Assembly: GCA_024195265.1 (NCBI GenBank)
Contig: JAJLRJ010000003.1
Coordinates: 31,437,643-31,501,642 of the forward strand
Direction: 5' to 3'
DNA length: 64,000 bases
DNA from: Dendrophyllia cribrosa
Taxonomy: Eukaryota > Cnidaria > Anthozoa > Scleractinia > Dendrophylliidae
In this document: one piece after another, positions 31,295 to 43,500 of the stretch
Numbering within the stretch: position 1 is the first letter of the stretch
Layout: every line of letters begins with the position of its first letter
Translations under genes and position numbers: made by a program
The notes under the pieces: model-generated
The model's database searches: none
Seen by the model: only the letters and a program-made list of their open reading frames with translations
What the model was told of the DNA's origin: nothing

Positions 31295-32640
31295 TTGGAA
31301 CAAGAACACACCCATAACAGGAGATTCTGGTATAGCATGTGACCTTTAAGGTTCATCTTCAAGTTTTCGACACAAACATTCTCCCTCCATCGTGGAGGCT
31401 TTGAGATAAATTTTTAATGACAAGAACAACTTTGCTAAAATAAGATTTTGGTCCGATTCTTTTTTTTTTTTTTCGACAGCGAAGAATATAACAAGTTACC
31501 TTGTCAAGTGATGAGCTTTATTTTAATTTATAACTATTTAAATAGGATTAATTAAAAGCAAATAAAACACTTTCAGAACAAGCTGTGATTTTCTCAAGCT
31601 TTCACGTTGACTTCGCTAGGTGGGTATAATGTTAGTTTATCTTCTTAATAGTTTATTTCTCAATAATTAACCTTCAATTTTTCGTGACAAGTTTACTTGG
31701 TTATTTGTTTGACAGAAGTCGAACAAACTATAAATATAGTTCACAGAAATGATAGAAACTGACATTTGTGAGAAATTTTGTGTCCATACATCTGTCTTTA
31801 ACAAACTTTAAATTCAGCGTCACAATTAATGACACATGAAACCAGTATATTTTTAGCTATTATTAAGCTATTGCGCACCGACACAAAGGGTGGAGTTTGT
31901 CTTAAGTGTTAATTGAGGATGAACCAGTCATTCAGCTAATAATAATCTATACTTTGTATCCTAATATTCAAGACAATATCTCAACGTAAACATAAAACAT
32001 TGATTCTATTCCCAAAAGTTTCTATGCCGTTGAATCCAGCAGTTGGAATGTAATGGTTTTCCAAGATTAGCTATTAACAACTCGTGCTTCAAGACTAGAG
32101 AAAGACTCCAATAATAAAATGACAGGAATGCTCTTCATATTTTTAGGGATTAAAAACACTTTTTTGCCTGACCGTACTTGACCCATGCTAGGGGTGCTGC
32201 TGAGGACTAAAATACACTGTGTAGGGCAACACCCTCTATTTTAAGACCCTGTTCAGGACAAAGGAAAAATTCAACTTGAAAGAGTTTTATTGGCAATTGC
32301 AATTAAGCAAACGTCGCCGATCTTGAATTGCTAAAGAGTCTAAGTACTGTATAAACCATATTTAACGACGACAATCATTTAACCACAGCCTGTTTAGGAC
32401 ATATTCAGACCCGGTTTAGGACAGACTCGCATATATACCCGGTTCAGCGCAAGGAAGCCAAAAACCATCCCTCTTGCGTGCATGATCTCACGGTCATAAT
32501 TTTATGCTCATAAGTAATGGTTTGTAATCGTTTCAAACAATAACATTTTTTCCTGACAAAGAATTTTTTTAACTCTTTTAACTCGAAGAGGATGATTTTT
32601 TAAACACTGCGTTCGTTTCGGAGAAAACAACCACTAATAG

Positions 32641-32810
32641 GCCATTTCCGACTGTTACGTTACGCCTCGTTGTCAAAGCGAGGCTAGGTGCACAACCTTT
32701 TATATGAAAATGAGTTTTCATTCACATGCAAATGAAAGCTCATTTTCGTATGAAAGGTTTCGCACCTAGCCTCGCTTTGATAGAGAGGCTAAAGGCAGCT
32801 CGGAAATGGC
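32641..32810. mobile_element. 170-bp MITE (GCCATTTCCGA termini)
   Basis: Inverted ends GCCATTTCCGA / TCGGAAATGGC. Most of the element folds back (CAAAGCGAGGCTAGGTGC and reverse complement; GAAAATGAG.TTTCATT and reverse complement). Confidence 0.75.
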
Positions 32811-33759
32811 GTATTTATTTGGTGAGCATGGCTTCAAAAGAAACCCTATTAATTTGGACTGTGTGCACCAGTGATGCAAGAAATCATACGCAGTAGTGAC
32901 GCACAATGCAATACTAAAGGCGCCTTCACACGACAAGCTGAAGTTGGCAAACCCGTGTTGGCAAACTTCAAATAGTTAGCAATGAATCTCGTGTTTTCAC
33001 ACAACAATTTTCCAGACACCTCAACCTCGTTTTCTGGGTTCTTTTTTCTCGAGGGAGGAAGATAGACGACCTTGTGAAAAGAACTTCAAGTGCACATACT
33101 GAAGTTGCAGCAAAATTAACGTTCACACGTCAAATGCTAGTTTGCTAACTCAAAAAAGTTGACGAAAAAGTTGGCAAGAATGGACTGCTCACAGGGACAC
33201 CCAACGAGGAGTGTTTAGGAAAACATTTAAAATGGCATCGTACTGTTTATTTTTTTTCCATATAATTTTAGTGCCTTTAACGGAAACTGTGCAAAAGCTA
33301 AATACGGTTTGAGCTTTTCGGTTCTTTTAGCGGAATATTTCAGCAGCAGAAAATTTTAGGGAAAGAAATTCCGAATTAACTAACTGCCTTCAAGTTTCCA
33401 AAAATCCTAGCTGACCATATTTTGTAGCCCAAAATGACATTTTGTATACCTCCAAAAACAAAAGGCGTCAAATTTTTCGATGTTACAAAAGTTTGAGGCG
33501 ACATTTTACTTAACTTAAGAAATCTCTCTTATTACACATTTTTAAGGTGACTAAGGCCTTCCAACCAGATTTCCACTGAATTGATTCGCTGGGTGTTCCT
33601 GTGCTCTGCCTGTTAAGCAGACATTTTCAAGAATTGTTTTATACTTGATACGCACATATTGAGGTATGAATGCAGGCGGGAAGTTTGAAGAGAACGAGAG
33701 AAGCGTAATAGTTTCTCATAAAGATGAGGAGTGCTTGCCATTAAATAAATAAAATTAAA

Positions 33760-33779
33760 GGCTCCTACATGTAGGAGCC
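33760..33779. repeat. Perfect 20-bp palindrome
   Basis: GGCTCCTACATGTAGGAGCC, with the TACATGTA core that is common further right. Confidence 0.8.
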
Positions 33780-33905
33780 AACTCGTGAATATGAAACAAC
33801 ATTCGGTCCCTCTTCTCTCCTACACGTTTTGTTCCACCGACTCCCCCACCAGCCCACTGCATCCAACTGTCCACCCTCCATTCTCTCCAACACCGTGCGC
33901 ATGGG

Positions 33906-34227
33906 TAAAGGCCAGTTTACATATGCGATATTTGATGTGATTTTTGTCACGCTTTCCAATGCAACTTTTGTCGCTAGTGTAAACTAGCGGCGATTTCCTG
34001 TGCGAATCGGGTGCGCCATGTTCTTTTATTTGCAGTGATTTCCCAAAAATCGCCGCCAAGTTGCATCAGGCATGTTCGAAACCTCTGTGACATTGCGTGA
34101 CAAATCGCGCCCAAATTGCACTGAAATTGCCGCCATGAGATTTGAAGATGCAACTTGTGCGCAACAAAAATTGCAACACAAGCGCGACAAAAATTGCACA
34201 AAAAATCGCCTGTATAAACGGGCCTTA
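33906..34227. mobile_element. TIR element with iterated TTTTTGTCGCG/GCGACAAAAA units
   Basis: Inverted ends TAAGGCCCGTTTATACA-type (left TAAAGGCCAGTTTACAT) around many copies of CAAAAATTGC, GTGCAATTT and GCGATTT. Confidence 0.6.
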
Positions 34228-34763
34228 AGGCAGGTGACCATTAAATAATTATTGCATTTAGAACAGGCAAAATATATATGCAAGCCTTATGTACTGGTCA
34301 ACGGAATTACCAAGAAAAGTTAACAGCTGATAGAAGGAAGGAAGGAAGGAAGGAGTGATAATTTGCATATTTGTCCCCATCTGCTAATAACTCGTTCAAC
34401 GCCTCGTGTTTTCACAAGTTAAAAAGTGTCGGCAAGATAAACAAACATCTTTGTCAGTAATCTCTGGAATGTAGACAATAGCCTGTCCACAGTTCATTAC
34501 AGCAGGTATAACGTCGTCATGGACCGGCAATGACAGTGTTATTCTTTCACCTGTAAAACAGTGTCATGCATGTTTGTAGAAATTAAATTTCTGGGTGAGC
34601 ATGCCCCTGGGAGTTTTAACTAAGAGTTATTCCTTGGGACTTATTATTTACTGATCTCTTGTCCATAGTAACTGGAAAAAGGGGGTTTCCGTTATAGCGA
34701 GGCGTCCGTAAAACATGAGTCGACTTTAGATTGTTAATTCCAGGCACGCATCTTGAAGGAGAA

Positions 34764-37700
34764 TCAAGTGTTAGATTTCCAATGTGTTGCCTTTGTTATA
34801 ACTGGTCTCAGGGCAGACATGGTGACAAGAATGGCTTCTTCAGTCCTTATTGTTCCACTTCCTTGGCCAGGGCAGGTGTTGACATAATGATCAAACACAA
34901 GAGATGGATCATTTTCCGCTAATTTTTCATCAGACTCCAAACTGGCCTCCAATCCTTTCAGACCACCAAATACCACCAGCATATGTCTGAGGGGATAAAA
35001 GGAAGGAAATTTAAACAGTTGTTAAAGTCTTTCGCTGCCAAGTAAAGTATCACATTAATTTTGGAAAAATGTCCACAGACTCAAAAGTTAGAACCGCCTT
35101 GTACAGCATAATAAACATCACCACAGAAAAGTACTGCGCGGAAGCTTTCATTTGAATGGTCACACTTTAGGATTTCATCCACAAACTCAAAAGTTAGAAC
35201 CAGCTTGGACAGCATAATAAACAGCACCACAGGAAAGTACTGCTCAGTAGCTTTCATTTGAATGGTCACACTTTAGGTTTTCATCCACAGAATCAAAAGT
35301 TAGAACCACCTTGCACAGCATAATAAACAGCACCACAGAAAAGTACTGCGCGGAAGCTTTCATTTGAATGGTCACACTTTAGGATTTCATCCACAAACTC
35401 AAAAGTTAGAACCAGCTTGGACAGCATAATAAACAGCACCACAGGAAAGTACTGCTCAGTAGCTTTCATTTGAATGGTTACACTTTAAGTTTTCATCCAC
35501 AGAATCAAAAGTTAGAACCACCTTGTACAGCATAATAAACAGTACCACAGGAAAGTACTGCTCAATAGCTTTCATTTAATGGTCACACTTTAGGATTTCA
35601 TTCACGGACTCAAAACAGGAAGAGAGGGATGCAGATTCTTTGTGCCTCTCTTCATTTTGATTCAATCTTCTCACTTTAAAATGACACAAATAGTGACTGG
35701 GCACAACTCTGGTGTTACCCATTCACAATGGTATCAATGACAGAATAGGAAATCAATGTATTTACAGTTGTACATTTGAGGCCAGAAAAGGTTGTGGTGT
35801 TTGTTTATGGAGGGAAACATTTTTGCCAATAACTACCCTGAAATGATGTTTGATAAATAAATAAATTATCTTTCTATTTGATTTCATCCCTTAATTTGGC
35901 TTGAACACCTGGGTGGATTTTGTGATACTCATGCAGTTAAAAGTCAAGCAGGAATAAGAAACAATACTTGATAAGAGGTTGTACATGTATCCTTTGTAGT
36001 TTACCTAAAGTTTGGCATTTCTAGTTTGTCTACTGAGGTTCCCCTTTCTGATGTTCCTATTGTGATGTCATAGCCCTCTTTAAATGGACTCTGTGTAAAG
36101 ACTGCCCCAAATGATGGCGCTAGTCTGACGTTGTAGCCCCAATATATTCCCTGCTCTGTTCTCGGTGCACTAGGAGTTACGACTGTTCCAGAGTGGAATT
36201 TTACACCTGTTGAAGCAAAACAATAAAAATGAAACATGTCAGGGTTTGCACAGGTACTGAATTTTGGTAAATTTGGGGTCACATGTACATGTGTACAAGT
36301 ACATGTGCAGGGTAAAGTCACACTCCAGCCACAAGGAGACCACACAAACACAGGTTAACCCAGGTTTCTCTAGCATGAAGCAACCAGCAATATTGCTTTT
36401 CTCTCCTGGATAGGATACTTGTGCATCACAGGGTTACTAGAGACAAATTATCTTTCTAGACGAATTATCCATCAGTCGAATAATTCGTCTACATGTAGGT
36501 TAAAATTTGAAGATGTTTAGGATGGATAATTCGACAATGAATCTTTGAAGTTTCTCAGTAAAGGACCTGGGAGAGGAAATAGGCAGTCAAATGTCATAAA
36601 CTGTCTATGTTTTCCCTCTAGATACATGTATAAATTTAGAGACAAATTTATCTGTCTTGGATAAATTATCCATCTATCAGCACGTCTTAATTAAGGAGGC
36701 TTGACTTAGTTTTCTTAGTGTGGGGTGCATATTTTGAAATAAAAATTTTTCCAGGGAAGACATGGTTTACTGATTGCTTTCATACAACCATGTACTTCAC
36801 CAAGTTTATGAAATGTGATCAAAGTTTTGTGTCACTGGTTTCCAAGCGACAGTGGTTACCATAGCAATGCCATCTTATTGCCCTTTGTTTTAAACAATTT
36901 TAGTTTTTCTTAAAATCTAGTCAGTCACTTACAGTGTACAATGCATCACTACTTTACTGCAGAGGAAGCTTCAAGAAAATTTATAAGATGGTTTTAGAGT
37001 TATTCAAAAATCATATTTTAGGGCATGATAGGCAAAACAGTAACAAAGCAAATAATTTGCATACATGTTATGCAAAATATTTACAAAATGCTCTTACATA
37101 TTATTTTAAAACAGCCAGCCATTAAAATAATGATTGTCCTTTATCCTTTACATTGCAACTGAGTCGAGCCTCCTTAAAGAGTTTAGCCTCCTTAAATACT
37201 TACATGTACCAACGTACATTGTACATGTATGAATTAGCAGAAGACAAATTTTGCCCCATACAGTGTACATGTAATTTGTCTAAACACCAAATTTTCTATA
37301 TCTAGACGAATAATTTGTCTCCAGTATAAATTGGGCCATTGTCGTTGATACAGTACAGTACAGTACAGTGTAGTACAAGTAGCTTAGTAATAATGTTGCA
37401 CACCTGTATTAGAAGTGTCACCCATCTTGACAGTGACTCGGACTCCTGGTTTAAGACTTTTGTCAATTCTAACTTCTTTCCTCATGCCAACATTCACAAA
37501 CGAACCAGACCCCATCTTGACAGGTCTGTCAAGGACTACCCCCTCCCTGTAGGGCACATCGTCATCTACTTTCATGTGATGTGGGGTATCCAGAGGGTTT
37601 AACAATCCTGGAAGAAAAGAAAATGTTTTTTCACACATTGAGGGGCAATACAGAAAGAAAGGCTGTGCAGTTCAACAGGGATGGAGTACAACTGTAAAAC

Positions 37701-40376
37701 TAAGTGCCTCATGCAATTAGAACCAATCTCCATTGCATATTAAATTTTTTACAATACTGTAAACTAAAATTGTGTGTCTTGCAGAACCTCGCGAAGCTCG
37801 GGGAGAGATGGAATTTCTGGTTTGACTGGAGAGGTTGGGTTGTATTGCCACAATGGCCCGGAATTGGAAGTTCAAACATTCTCGCTCCCAGTCGCTCGTC
37901 ACACTGGATGATGTCAATTGGAGCAATGTTGTGGTTTTGTTGCTAGGCAACTGCAGGACACTAACCTGATAAATATACAAAGGCAACCTGGAGATTCCAC
38001 TGCCATAAAGCAATCCACAATTCTAAATACCTACATGTAATATACATGTACATGTAGCTAGAACTACATAATTACACATGAACAGAAAAAAATAAGAGCT
38101 TGACCTTTCCATCACATGATTTTGTGGTTTAATTTCACTTGTCAAGCCCTTTTAGAACGAATAGCTTGCGAGCCAGGCAGTTTCAGTTGTGCTCAGAATA
38201 AACATGCTATGATCATGATTTGTGCAATGCGCTGCTTGATGTGAACACTTTTCATAGAGGAACATGTTTCATTTCATGATCAGACTAAACATGTTTCAAC
38301 CTAGTGTGAACACAGCATTATATGTACATGTAGTTTTCTACAAGATGTAGCACTCTCATGCTTTTACGCTTAATAAGCTTCATTACATGCACACACACAT
38401 GTACAGTACACACGCACATTATTACCTGCATATTGAAGATCACTATGTTTTGGGAAGAAGTTCTTTCTAAGGTACTGAGGGCACTCTAGATATTGTAGTA
38501 TTCTTGCCAGCAAGATGTTAGGATCAGAGTACCGGTTCAGCCCACCATTAGACTCACTCTGGGCTTTTCCAGACTCGTCAAAGATAACAACTTCGTCTAT
38601 GCTGAAAACTGCCAGAGCACGTGCAATCTGCAAATACAATTGAAGATCAACAAATGACCATCTCTTGTAAATCAAATTTTTCTTTGGTTTGAGAATTTTC
38701 AACGCAGTTTGATTTTTGTTTTTCTTTGTCTCAGAATATGGTAATGAATCATGTTTTGATGAATTGTCACAGATTTCTTTATCTTTTCATCAGACTGAAT
38801 CATTGATTACAAGGTACATGTATATGATTTACACTAAGCAAAACAAAATACCATTGGAGCCCTTAAAAGAACATCATATCCATGACCTCTATAACATGGA
38901 CACTTGGCTTTGTCAGTTTGGTGTCCATATCAGCAAGGTTTAACTGTAATGTAATGTAAACCTTTATTTAAACACAATAAGTACATGTACATGTAGTTAA
39001 AGCTGTATGTGTAACTTAACTGATGAAAATATTAATATAACAAAAAGATAAATACTGTATGTAAATATGTATATATACTGTATCCTTCTAAATAAATGGC
39101 TTTCATCAGCTCCATCCCCAGTCAACTGCCCCCCCCCCCCCCCCCCCCTCCCCCTCTTCTCTCACTCCTTACCTGGCCTGCCAAGTATGTTCGCAGTTCA
39201 GGGGACTGTGCATTGTCAAGGATGGAGCCAGGGAGAGCAAGGCTGACAGTAAAATGACGACCTAAAGCAGAAGGAGTTATAATTTCTTTAAACATTTCAT
39301 CACACAAATGTAAGATTACAGTAGCTCATGCTGAGCATTTACAATAACATATTTTGTTGGGCAGCTACATGTACAACACAAACCTTTTGAGCTTTTGTCC
39401 TCTGTTTTTCTTATTTTTAAAGGTGAACCAGTGTCTTCGTGTTCTGGAGACAAATCACTTTTCCTTTTATTGAGTTTGTGCTTCACTGCAAACAATTAAA
39501 AAACTACAGTGTATGTTCACTACAACTGAGGCCTGGTTTTCACTGGCAATACAAGCACAATAATAATTGCAAGTATAAATGCGAGCAAAATGCTCTGTAG
39601 TGTCCCCGATTAGTGGACCTGTGACAAGACACCTTAAAAAGTAGTAAAAAGAATTAAAGAGAAAGTGAATTGTAGTTACAGTTGTATGCAGCTACTGAAG
39701 GGGTTGCAATTGCTGGTCACGGCGGCCATGTTGGTGGTCAAGAACAAAAGCGTTTCTCTCCGCTGGGAACTAAACTCTATTTTCATGCAAATTCTGCGAC
39801 AAAAATTGTATTGTATTGACCACCAACATGGCCGCCTTGTCACGTGGTTGCAAACCAAGAATTAGAAAATATACAGGATGCAAATCCATGACCATTGTGA
39901 TTCCGGCACAAACACTCTTCCAATGAGATGCAAGGCCAGATGGGAGCTTGGTCAATAATGAGTTCTATTGTGCCTGTGAAATGACTATCCCAAGTGGCTT
40001 TATTGTTTTATAAAAAATTAGGAGCGATTTTAGAATACCCGTCCACTTATTTACATATCCCTAAACGTTTTAAAGAACGAAGCATATGAAAACAAAAAGA
40101 TCCATTCTTATTCAATGAGATGCAAATAAGTGGCCGGGTATTCTACAGTTTAGCCAAAAATTAAAAATAAGCTACAGCGTACCTTTCTTTTTCTTTCTGT
40201 GCTTTCCCTCCACCTAGACGTATAAACACACAACAAAAGAAACAACAGAGTTTCGACACAGGAATCAAAGGAGGCATATGTTAATGTGTTATTGTTGGGA
40301 AATTGATACGAGCCCCAGTAAATTGGAACGAAAGCCAAAGATAATTTTGTGAAAAAATGCTCACCTCATCCGCCAT
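34764..40376 (-). CDS. SPOUT1: SPOUT-domain RNA methyltransferase SPOUT1/CENP-32
   Basis: Eight predicted coding exons, all with GT-AG edges and matching phases: 40376-40365, 40213-40183, 39485-39384, 39261-39173, 38627-38426, 37607-37404, 36206-36005 and 34986-34764. The product is 354 aa, near the human length. The N-terminus is lysine-rich (MADE then KHRKKKK), followed by the SPOUT-fold catalytic region (GRHFTVSLALPGS, IARALAVFSIDEVVIFDE, NPLDTPHHM) and a C-terminus with LVVFGGLKGLE and CPGQGSGTIRTEEA, which contain the S-adenosylmethionine knot region of this family. In humans the protein (C9orf114, CENP-32) is a nuclear RNA methyltransferase linked to spindle-pole and centromere integrity. 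The start codon lies in an AAGATGGCGGAT context. Intron 7 holds the 106-bp tandem repeat. It looks intact. Confidence 0.9.
35081..35610. repeat. Tandem repeat, five 106-bp units with 212-bp higher order
   Basis: TCAAAAGTTAGAACC recurs at 35081, 35187, 35293, 35399 and 35505, exactly 106 bp apart, with a decayed sixth start near 35610. Units 1 and 3 share GCGCGGAAGC and units 2 and 4 share GCTCAGTAGC, so the homogenised unit is 212 bp. Related single copies are at about 51940-52135 (reverse) and 56330-56495. Confidence 0.9.
39129..39148 (+). repeat. Poly-C run in a SPOUT1 intron
   Basis: About 20 consecutive C, then a C-rich tail, 25 bp from the exon 4 donor. On the transcribed strand this is poly-G and could form a quadruplex. 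Confidence 0.8.
39702..39856. mobile_element. MITE with CACGGCGGCCATGTTGGTGG termini
   Basis: Inverted segments GGTCACGGCGGCCATGTTGG and CCAACATGGCCGCCTTGTCA with GGTTGCAA/TTGCAAACC at the outer edges. Confidence 0.7.
40031..40145. mobile_element. 115-bp MITE (TAGAATACCCG termini)
   Basis: Left TAGAATACCCGTCCACTTAT; right end is its near reverse complement ATAAGTGGCCGGGTATTCTA. A diverged relative is at 3315-3415. Confidence 0.7.
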
Positions 40377-40548
40377 CTTGAAAATCTTGTATCGCTATGG
40401 ATTGTGGGTAATACCCATGCACTACTGAATACTACCGCATTTAACTAGTAGGCTCATCTCAGTAATTTTGTCGGCGATTCACGTGTGAGAGAAAAAGGAG
40501 CTAAATTCGACTAAATTTTGAAGTGTTTTGCGAATCATTAGCGAACGG
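40377..40548. promoter_or_regulatory. Bidirectional SPOUT1/EIF3G promoter interval
   Basis: 172 bp separate the two divergent start codons. It includes GGATTGTGGGTAATACCCA and no TATA box. A YY1-type AAGATGGCGGAT spans the SPOUT1 start (40368-40379, minus) and AAGATGGCGGC lies at 40670-40680 in EIF3G intron 1, typical of housekeeping promoters. Confidence 0.65.
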
Positions 40549-43500
40549 ATGCCAGTTCTCGACAAAGAAACCGAGTAGGAGCTCTTTTTTCCTTGTTCTC
40601 ATCGTTTAAAGTCTATATTTTGTCAAGTGTTTCAGTTGGATTTTATTTTATGAAGTTTGGCTCAGGTTAAAGATGGCGGCAAAATAATTAAGTCTTAATT
40701 GTATCATTTGTGACGATTCATCTTAGATGTGACATTGTTATTAGATATTATTGTCATATGTACAGTTTATATTTTAAAAGTAGCGACCTTTAACTTGTTA
40801 AAGACACGTTTTCTTCTCTATCATTTAAGACTGTGATGTTAACCAATTATTACTTACTACATGTACATGTAGTAAGAAACTTACATGTAGCTTGAAAATC
40901 CTGACTTTAATCAAGCTAAGCTTATTAATTGTTGCCTCTTTTTTACAGTGAGAAGCCAAGTTGGGCGGACTTAGTCGAAGAAGGAGAAGAAGGTACAACT
41001 AAACATTTACATGTAGAAGAACAAAAATCAAGTAGAATTTATGTCTATTTAGTATCTTCAAAGGCCCTGTTTATATTGATTCTTTGGGGTTGGATTCAGT
41101 TGAGATATGCTGTATCCTAATATTATTTCTTAACAATAGCCTAATGTTATTCCATCAATAGGCTGTCTTTAGGAGTATAAAATGAACGCAACTTTCATTG
41201 ATGCACTGATAATTCAAACACAGGCGGTCCCACAGTACTGTTGATCCTGGACATCCTTGTAAATGGCTTGAAAATCAGCCCCCTTCACCATTGGTTTTAC
41301 TCTGTGGTTTGAAAAAAGTTCATCATATAATCAAAATTTTGTTGACCCCAAAACAACCAAACCACATACATGTACTGTAATCGGTCATGTCACATACATG
41401 TAACCTTGATGTTGCAATGAATGCATTTGCCTCAAATGTGCTCCGATGATCACCTTTCCTGGAAGCACAGTTCTACTGTACCTGTTCAAGTTTCAGAAAG
41501 TTAAATTCAAGAAATAATTTGAAGACATAACAGGCGACTGCAAGTTCGAATTCATTCTTCACAAATACAACATTTATCATTTACAATGTACCTCTGAAAA
41601 TTTAAATCATTTACCTCTGAAAATTTAAATCATTTACCTCTGAAAATTCCCTTTTGGGACATGGTGAATAAAGAATGTTGTATATAACTTTACTGATCTT
41701 GCGGTCGACTTGTGGTCAACAAAAATTTGATCATGCAATGACCATTTTTCAAACCATGGAGTGAAACTAATGGTACATGAAGCAGACTGATTTTTCAAGC
41801 CATTTCAAAAAAATGTCTGGGATCAATTGAAGGGCCGAGAGCATGTCCAGCCTATATGACTTTTTAGGCCTTTTTTTATTTTTTCTTGCTCAGATTTGTC
41901 CAATTTTGGCATGTGAACTAGAAATTAGTTGCAAAACATTGTTCCGAATTTTTTTCTGTTGTTTTTTCTGTCGTTTTCGAGAAATACCGTATGCAAAAAA
42001 AAAAAAAAATCAATCAATCAAAGGCTCCTATTGTAATGCAATATTGCGGTAAGCTTCTGTTTTCACACTGACACGGTTCGATATTTTTTTAAAATTAAAC
42101 GTAAGGAATTTTGACGAACGCAAAAAAAGTAAATCACTTTCATAATGTCCAGTTCGAAAAAAAAAAAAAAAAAGATGCTGAGCGTGATTCGAACCCGGAG
42201 CCGTCCGAGCGAAAAACCCCGACCAAAGCACTAGACCACCGAGGAACACATGCTCAGTTCAGGCTAAGTTTTATTACTTAAAGCTTGATACGCATCAAAA
42301 TGCGTATCTCGATTTCAAAATCCTTTTAGATCGAATTTAATGTTGCATTAAAGACTCCAAATGCGAAACGTCTTCCCGCCGGCCAGCAACAACTCACTTT
42401 GAGCTGCCCAAAGCTGTATTTCAAGTGCCCGACCACGCACAGCGGACCCATCTACCACTGTCGCAAAGCATGTCCGGAAATCCTACAACAAAACCGAAAT
42501 GGAGTTCCCGCCCGAAAGTTTTTGCAAAATACTATAAGTCTCAAAGCACTTCGGATATCGGGCATTTCGACCACGGCACGGGATGGGAAATGGCCCACAA
42601 CTCTCAACGCTGCCCCTTTTCTGATCCGAAGTGATTCCAGACTTTCCCGCCGGCTCGTCTTCCCGACCAAGGTCCGTTTTTCACCTTGAGCGCTAAATGG
42701 CGCTTCAGACACAAGGAAGGACAAGAAACACGACTCGTTTCTTTGAGAAGTGCTAGAGACTCAAGGATTTCCGGACTTAATGATGTCTTTCAATCACCGG
42801 ACGGGCCTCATACACGTTGGCTTACACACACGCTACAGAGGCGATGTGTTGCCGTAGTGAGCTCACGATAGATAAGCGAGTCAGGCGTGCGTAAATAACG
42901 GTATTTTCGTTTAGTTGTTGGCACTGGTCAGAAGTATTGCAGTCGCATATTCTCACGGCCAAACTGCTTTCAAATGGCTTCGAAATTGCGCTCTGAATGT
43001 ACCGTCAAAGCACTGGAGGGCCAGAACTCTGCTTTTTTCAGGTGAAATTGGTCAAATTCCTTAGGGTTAGTGCAAATTCGACAAGGGCTTGTGATATTAT
43101 TATTGGTTGTACGATAAAATGAGACTATTCTGAGCTATTCTGAGCGAGAAAAAATAAAAAAAGGCCTAAAAAGTCATATAGGCTGGACATGCTCTCGGCC
43201 CTTCAATTGTGATTGGTGCAAGCTTATGTGGTGGTTTCTGTTAAGTGTGTATCCATTGTGCGTATTTGAGATGTTAGACTGTTTATGTACATTTACACAT
43301 AGTATAATTATATTGTTTTTCTTTTAGATCACTTACCTCCAATATCAGAGGTGATCAATGGGGACACCAAAATTGTCACTGAGTTTAAAAGGAATGAAGA
43401 AGGAAAGCTGCTTAAGGTAATTGTAATAATATGTATAATTATGATTCTGTGTATGTTAATACAGGTAACCCTCTCTATGAAGGAGGCCTCCAGGACCATG

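Larger units (their letters stand above)
31300..34700. other. Gene-free, module copy 3 plus small elements
   Basis: No supported gene. The sequence at 31310-32160 is a third copy of the local module. The sequence at 32180-32460 contains iterated CCCGGTTTAGGACA-like units. The sequence at 33240-33510 is related in reverse to 25630-26400. TIR elements are at 32641-32810 and 33906-34227. Confidence 0.5.

Noticed and set aside
42175..42250. Functional tRNA gene on the minus strand
   Set aside because: Anticodon stem does not pair well and the block is embedded in a dispersed repeat also found at 6017.
42399..42870. Overlapping short frames in the higher-GC centre of the intron 2 element
   Set aside because: Several frames are open at once in both strands, none with a family motif; GC content alone can explain it.
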